From: Streptomyces sp. NBRC 110028
GTDB taxonomy: Bacteria > Actinomycetota > Actinomycetes > Streptomycetales > Streptomycetaceae
Direction of reading: 5' to 3'
Assembly (NCBI RefSeq): GCF_001417735.1
Contig: NZ_BBUZ01000029.1
Span: forward strand, 1 to 64,000
Length of the DNA: 64,000 bases
The translations under genes were made by a program, and so were the position numbers. Of this stretch, positions 59,359 through 64,000 are shown piece after piece (position 1 is the first letter of the stretch; each line of letters starts with the position of its first letter). The notes beneath the pieces were generated by a model. The model made no database searches. It worked only from the letters and a program-made list of their open reading frames with translations, and was not told the origin of the DNA.

Positions 59359-61148
59359 GCCCTACGGAGGGGGAAGACGCGGAGGAGGAACTTCTCGGCC
59401 GGGTGCTCGACACCCTGCTCCGGGAGGACGCGTACCGGCTGCGCAGCGGCGCCCGCACCGTGCGCCGCCCCGACGGCGACCGGCTGCGCATCGTGCTGAG
59501 GGAGGGCGGAAGCGTGCTGCTGCCGGTGGAACCGGAAGGCTTCCAGTGCGAAATCCGCGCCCGCCGGCCGGTAACCCTGGAGCACGAGCAGCCGTGGCCC
59601 CCGGCCGGGGGCGTCGTGCTGCGGGGGCTCAAGGCCGTGCTCGGGCGGTTGCGGGAGGTCGTGGCGGACGAGGACCGGGAGTTGTACGACGCCTTCGTCG
59701 ACGAGTGCCACCAGGCGCTGGACGCCATCCGGCTGCACCACCGCATCCGGCCCGGCGTCGTCCGGCAGCTGACCGCGCGGTACGGGGAGACCGGGGAGTG
59801 GGCCGGGATGGGCGGGGCCGTCGCGTACGACACGCTGGCCGCCTTCCGCGACCACCCCGTCTACCCGACCAGCCGCGGCCGGTCCGTGTTCGGCGAGGAC
59901 GCCCTGCGCGCCCACGCCCCCGAGTTCGCGCCCGGCTTCGCGCTGCGCTGGCTCGCGCTCCCGCGCGCGGCGGTCGGCGGCGATCCGGGGCGGCTGCCCG
60001 CGTGGTGGCCGAGGCCGGGGGAGCTGGGGCTGCCCGGGCGGCTCGACGCCGACCACCTCGCGTTCCCCGTGCATCCGCTCACCGCCGGCCGTCCCCTCGA
60101 CGCCGCCCTCGACGCGGCCGGGCTGCGCGGGCGGGCGCGGCTCGCCGAGCGGCCGTGGCTGGAGGTGCGGCCCACGCTGTCGATGCGGACCGTCGCCGTC
60201 ACCGACGATCCGCTGACCCACCTCAAGCTGCCGCTCACCACCGCGACCCTGGGGCTGCGCAACCGGCGGACCGTCAAACCGGGCACGCTCGTCGACGGCG
60301 AGGTGGCGCAGCGCCTGGTGGAGGCGGTGATCGCGCGCGAGCCGCGGTTCGCGGACACCGTGCTGCCCGCCGACGAGACGACCCACCTCCACGCCGGGCA
60401 CGAGCTGCTGGCCACGCTGATCCGCCGCTATCCGCCGGGGCTGGAGAACACCCAGGTCGTGCCGCTGGCCGGGCTGCTGGCCCGCACCCCGGACGGCGGG
60501 CTGGTGGCGGACGCGCTCGCCGAGCGCCACTACGGCGGGAACCTGCTCGCCCTGTTCGACGCGTACCTCACCCTCCTCTTCGACTTCCACACCACCCTCT
60601 TCGCCTACGGCATCGCCCTGGAATCGCATCAGCAGAACACCTCCCTCGTCTTCGACGACACCGGCGCCCCGGCCGCCGCCCCACGGCTGCGGCTGCTGAT
60701 CAAGGACCACGACGGGCCGCGCGTCCACGCCGTACGGCTCGCCGCGATGATCGGCGGGGCCGACGCCGCGGACCTGTGCGGATTCGACGACCGCCGCATC
60801 CTGACCGGCGGCGACGGCCCGGTGGCGGACGTGTTCACCACCATCACCGTCCATCTGTGCGCCGCCGCGCTCGCCTTCGAACTGGCCGCCCTCGGCCGCG
60901 CGCCCCTGGACGTGCTGCTGCGGCAGGTGCGCGACCGGCTGACCGAGGCCGTCGACCGGCTCGGCGCGGCCCGCCCCGGGGCGGCCGCCGCCCTGCTGCG
61001 CGCCCGGGTGCTGGAGGCGGACCGGCTGCCGGTCAAGGCGATGGTGACCGCGGGCACGCTGTTCACCAAGGCCCGGTCGGGCGCCGCCGACGTCAACAAG
61101 CACTACGTGACCGGGCCCAACTACCTCCTGCGGGGGCGCGGCAGATGA
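59355..61148 (+). CDS. IucA/IucC-family NIS siderophore synthetase (first)
   Basis: A 597-residue NRPS-independent siderophore synthetase. Family signatures are FPVHPLTAGRPLDAALDAAG, VRPTLSMRTVAVTDDPLTHL, KLPLTTATLGLRNRRTVKPG (~295) and ALESHQQNTSLVFDDTG. The C-terminal FhuF-like region ends LPVKAMVTAGTLFTKARSGA, VNKHYVTGPN. It condenses citrate (or a citryl adduct) with an amine or alcohol using ATP. Position corresponds to pvsB. ATGA overlap with the ATP-grasp gene. Confidence 0.9.
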   Translation: MSPTEGEDAEEELLGRVLDTLLREDAYRLRSGARTVRRPDGDRLRIVLREGGSVLLPVEPEGFQCEIRARRPVTLEHEQPWPPAGGVVLRGLKAVLGRLREVVADEDRELYDAFVDECHQALDAIRLHHRIRPGVVRQLTARYGETGEWAGMGGAVAYDTLAAFRDHPVYPTSRGRSVFGEDALRAHAPEFAPGFALRWLALPRAAVGGDPGRLPAWWPRPGELGLPGRLDADHLAFPVHPLTAGRPLDAALDAAGLRGRARLAERPWLEVRPTLSMRTVAVTDDPLTHLKLPLTTATLGLRNRRTVKPGTLVDGEVAQRLVEAVIAREPRFADTVLPADETTHLHAGHELLATLIRRYPPGLENTQVVPLAGLLARTPDGGLVADALAERHYGGNLLALFDAYLTLLFDFHTTLFAYGIALESHQQNTSLVFDDTGAPAAAPRLRLLIKDHDGPRVHAVRLAAMIGGADAADLCGFDDRRILTGGDGPVADVFTTITVHLCAAALAFELAALGRAPLDVLLRQVRDRLTEAVDRLGAARPGAAAALLRARVLEADRLPVKAMVTAGTLFTKARSGAADVNKHYVTGPNYLLRGRGR

Positions 61149-61213
61149 CGGCCGCGCTCCCCACCCCCTGATCCCTCCGCCTCCCGCCTCTCCGCACCCG
61201 CTGGAGCCGCTCC

Positions 61214-62938
61214 ATGCCAACGACCTCCTCGCCCACCACACCATTGGTCTCCGCCGACCACGCGACCGCCCACACCCTGCTCAACTGTCTGCTGCGCGAG
61301 GTGTCGGGACCGGAACACCAGACCGTCGTGGCCGACGGCCGGCTGCGGCTGCGGCTGCCCCGCAGCGGGGTCCTGCTGCGGGTGGGGCTGCGCCGTACGT
61401 CGCTGATCGGCGCGCACCGGTTCACCGGACCGGTCAGCGAACAGCGCGACGGCACCTGGGCGGAGGTCTCCTGGCGCGGCCTGGCCGAGCGCATCCACCG
61501 GGAACTCCACCTGCGCACCGGGGTCCGGAACGACGAGTTCCTGGCGCAGGTCGCCTCCAGCCACGCGGGCATGACGGCCGCCCTGGAGGGGCGGGCGGCC
61601 CTGGAGGCGCGGGAGAAGGCCACACAGGGCCCGGCCCCGGACGCCTATCTGGCCTCCGAGCAGTCCCTCTTCTTCGGCCACCGCTTCCACCCCACCCCCA
61701 AGGCCCGCACCGGAAGCCCCGCCTCCTGGTCGCTGTTCGCGCCCGAGGCCGGCGCCCGTTTCCCGCTGCACCACCTCGCCGTGCGCCGGGAGTGCGTACG
61801 GGAGGAGACCGCGTACGCCGGGGCCCTGGCGCCGCTGGACCGCCAGCGGCCGGTCCCGGACGGCTACCGGCTGCTGCCCGCCCACCCCTGGCAGTACGCG
61901 ATGCTCCGCGAGCACCGGGTACTGCGGGCGGCGCTCGACCGCGGCGACGTTCTCGACCTGGGGCCCGGCGGACCGGACTTCGCGCCGACCGCCTCGGTCC
62001 GCACGCTCTACGACGGCCGGGACTTCCTCAAGTTCAGCCTGAACGTGCGCATCACCAACTGCCTCCGCAAGAACGCCGACTACGAGCTGTCCGGCGCCGT
62101 CGCCCTCACCCGGCTGCTGGAGCCCGTCGCCGCCGACCTCGCCGCCCGCTTCCCCGGCGCCGACCTGCTGCGCGAGCCCGGCTACCGCACCCTCGACCTC
62201 GACGACCGCCACCTGACCGAGGGCTTCGGCGTGATCGTCCGCGAGGGGCTGGCCGCCCGGCTGCGGCCGGGGCTGACCGGGCTGCTGGCGGCGGCCGTCG
62301 CCGACGAGTACCCGACGAGCGGCGCCCAGCTCTCCCACCTCCTCGGCGGCACCGGGCCCGAGCACGCGCTCGCCTGGTGGCAGGCGTATCTCGACCTCCT
62401 CGTACCGCCCGTCCTGGCCGCCTGGTTCGACCACGGCGTGGTCCTCGAACCGCATCTGCAGAACGTGGTCATCGGCGTGGACAGCGCCGGCACCCCGCGC
62501 CAGGTGCTCTTCCGCGACCTGGAGGGCACCAAGCTGGTCCCCGGCCACCACGCCGCCGCGCTCGCCGCGCTGCCCGAGGCGGTGGCCCGCCCCATGACGT
62601 ACGGGCGTGAGCGCGGCTGGGAGAGGGTGGTGTACTGCCTGCTGGTCAACCACCTCGCCGAGATGGTCGCCGCGCTCGCCGACCGCCACCCCCGCCTGGA
62701 GCCCGGCCTGTGGTCGGCGGTCCGCCGCGTCCTGTGGGCCCGCTCCGCGGCCCACGACGACCCGCCCGCGCTGCGCGCCCTGGTGGCGGGCGTCCCCCTG
62801 CCCGCCAAGGCCAACCTGCTGACCCGCTGGGGCCGCAAGGCCGACCGCGACGCCGGTTACGTCCGTATCGCCAGCCCGCTCGCCTCCGACCTGCTGTCCG
62901 AGGCGGCCCGCGTCAACGCCCCCGGGAGCGCCCGTTGA
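61214..62938 (+). CDS. IucA/IucC-family NIS siderophore synthetase (second)
   Basis: A 574-residue NIS synthetase. It has EQSLFFGHRFHPTPKARTGS (~148), LLPAHPWQYAMLREHRVL (~218), a DFLKFSLNVRITNCLRKNAD segment (~271) and VVLEPHLQNVVIGVDSAGTP, with LPAKANLLTRWGRKADR at the end. Diverged from the first synthetase, so the two probably act on different carboxylates of citrate. It starts 65 nt after the previous stop and corresponds to pvsD. No transporter gene lies between them. Confidence 0.9.
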   Translation: MPTTSSPTTPLVSADHATAHTLLNCLLREVSGPEHQTVVADGRLRLRLPRSGVLLRVGLRRTSLIGAHRFTGPVSEQRDGTWAEVSWRGLAERIHRELHLRTGVRNDEFLAQVASSHAGMTAALEGRAALEAREKATQGPAPDAYLASEQSLFFGHRFHPTPKARTGSPASWSLFAPEAGARFPLHHLAVRRECVREETAYAGALAPLDRQRPVPDGYRLLPAHPWQYAMLREHRVLRAALDRGDVLDLGPGGPDFAPTASVRTLYDGRDFLKFSLNVRITNCLRKNADYELSGAVALTRLLEPVAADLAARFPGADLLREPGYRTLDLDDRHLTEGFGVIVREGLAARLRPGLTGLLAAAVADEYPTSGAQLSHLLGGTGPEHALAWWQAYLDLLVPPVLAAWFDHGVVLEPHLQNVVIGVDSAGTPRQVLFRDLEGTKLVPGHHAAALAALPEAVARPMTYGRERGWERVVYCLLVNHLAEMVAALADRHPRLEPGLWSAVRRVLWARSAAHDDPPALRALVAGVPLPAKANLLTRWGRKADRDAGYVRIASPLASDLLSEAARVNAPGSAR

Positions 62939-64000
62939 ACACCCTGCCGACCACCGCCCCCGTCGCCGCCCTCGCCGGGCACCTGAGCGGGGACGACCTC
63001 CCCGCGTACGTCTACGACCTCACCGCCCTCGCCGACCACGCCCGGGAGATCCGGGCCGCGCTCCCGCCGGACATCGAGCTGTACTACGCGGCGAAGGCCA
63101 ACCCGGCACCGCCGGTCCTGCGCAGCCTCGCCCCGTACGTCACCGGCTACGAGGTCGCCTCGGGCGGCGAGTTGGCGCACGTCCGCGAGGCCGTGCCCCA
63201 GCGGCCGCTCGCCTTCGGCGGACCGGGCAAGACGGAGGCGGAGCTGCGGCGGGCGCTGGAGCTGGGGGCGGAGCGGTTCCATGTGGAGAGCGAGCACGAA
63301 CTGCGGCTGCTGGCGTCCCTCGCGGGCGACCGCCCCGTGGACGTCCTGCTCCGCGTCAACCTCCCCCTGACCGAGGCGGCGCTGGGCGGCGCGGCGCTCG
63401 CCATGGGCGGCCGCCCCAGCCCCTTCGGCCTCGACCCCGACCGGGTCGAAGACTGCCTGCCGCTCCTCACCCCGGACGGCCCGCTCCGGCTGCGCGGCAT
63501 CCACGCCCACCTCGCGAGCGGCCTCGACGCCCCCGCCCAGACCGCCGTGGCCGCCCGGATCGCCGACTGGACTCGCGCGCTGTCCGCCCGCCACGGCCTG
63601 GACCTCACCGAGGTCAATGTGGGCGGCGGCATGGGCGTCGACTACACCCGCCCCGGCACCCGCTTCGACTGGAAGGCGTACGGCGAGGGCCTGGCCGATG
63701 TCGCCGGCCGGCACCCCGGCCTGACCCTGCGGATCGAGCCGGGCCGGGCGCTGACCGCCTACTGCGGCTGGTATGTCACGGAGGTGCTGGACCTCAAGCA
63801 CAGCCGCGGCGAGGCGTTCGCGGTCCTCCGCGGCGGCACCCACCACCTGCGCACCCCGGCCGCCAAACAGCACGACCACCCCTTCCAGGTGCTCCCCACC
63901 GCCGACTGGGACCGGGACTGGCCCCGCCCCGCCGCCCGCGACGAACCGGTCACCCTGGCCGGTCAGCTGTGCACCCCCAAGGACGTCCTGGCCCGCGGCG
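62935..64000 (+). CDS. Fold-type III PLP decarboxylase (PvsE-like), truncated by the window
   Basis: The open frame runs from TTG 62935 (TTGA overlap with the synthetase stop; GGGAG 6 nt upstream) to the window end, at least 355 codons. ELYYAAKANPAPPVLRSL (~49-66) carries the PLP lysine. HVESEHELRLLASLAG, RGIHAHLASGLDAPAQTA, EVNVGGGMGVDY (~222) and RIEPGRALTAYCGWYV match diaminopimelate/ornithine-type decarboxylases of alanine-racemase fold. PvsE of vibrioferrin makes the ethanolamine unit from a serine-derived intermediate. In other NIS clusters such enzymes act on Orn or Dap adducts. The 3' end lies outside. Confidence 0.88.
   Translation, partial: MNTLPTTAPVAALAGHLSGDDLPAYVYDLTALADHAREIRAALPPDIELYYAAKANPAPPVLRSLAPYVTGYEVASGGELAHVREAVPQRPLAFGGPGKTEAELRRALELGAERFHVESEHELRLLASLAGDRPVDVLLRVNLPLTEAALGGAALAMGGRPSPFGLDPDRVEDCLPLLTPDGPLRLRGIHAHLASGLDAPAQTAVAARIADWTRALSARHGLDLTEVNVGGGMGVDYTRPGTRFDWKAYGEGLADVAGRHPGLTLRIEPGRALTAYCGWYVTEVLDLKHSRGEAFAVLRGGTHHLRTPAAKQHDHPFQVLPTADWDRDWPRPAARDEPVTLAGQLCTPKDVLARG

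Overview
The window is very GC-rich, uses GTG and TTG starts freely and packs genes head-to-tail with ATGA/GTGA overlaps. Together with streptogrisin proteases, an SSI-type inhibitor, ScpAB, a SepF paralogue and a gas-vesicle cluster, this points to the chromosome of a Streptomyces species. Many neighbours follow an order I remember from the pyrG-der region of Streptomyces coelicolor. That is recall, not a database result.

Layout. 1-3542 (minus): a GH15 hydrolase and a PucR-type regulator. 4025-19684 (plus): a housekeeping arm with pyrG, a NUDIX hydrolase, an NB-ARC/TPR protein, alanine dehydrogenase, a ParA-like ATPase with a small partner, scpA-scpB-rluB, aroH-tyrA, cmk-plsC-der. 19754-24495: two unrecognised minus-strand proteins, a GT4 glycosyltransferase with a partner protein, and a WYL regulator. 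24541-28119 (minus): a gas-vesicle operon gvpO-A-F-G-J-L-S-K, with a repeat-derived insertion read in frame inside gvpS. 28525-35528: an I78-like inhibitor, PAP2 phosphatase, PIG-V-like membrane glycosyltransferase, MFS exporter, glutaryl-CoA-type dehydrogenase, a 219-bp MITE with 19-bp perfect ends, and a SepF paralogue.

35762-44471: a DUF5685-type protein with a metallothionein-like Cys tail, then an intergenic region with divergent promoters. One promoter drives a 25-codon leader peptide of the actinobacterial cysteine-attenuation type. The other drives an apparent sulfur-scavenging operon: FAD protein, polar amino-acid ABC transporter and two flavin monooxygenases. 44787-48701: a SprB-like and a SprD-like streptogrisin, a stomatin-like protein between them, and a convergent SSI inhibitor with Lys at P1. 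49080-54278: a PPOX-fold protein and an SOS mutasome pair (dnaE2 plus a Y-family protein without catalytic acids) behind a near-consensus LexA box. 54430-57989: a secreted FG-GAP protein, divergent ohr/ohrR around a perfect operator palindrome, and a fused carboxyltransferase.

58038-64000: an iron box followed by four translationally coupled or closely spaced genes: ATP-grasp ligase, two IucA/IucC synthetases and a PLP decarboxylase cut by the window end. Gene content and order match pvsA-pvsB-pvsD-pvsE of vibrioferrin biosynthesis without the pvsC exporter. I regard this as the most interesting system here, followed by the leader peptide facing away from the sulfur operon and the in-frame repeat in gvpS. 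No rRNA, tRNA, CRISPR array or complete insertion sequence was recognised.
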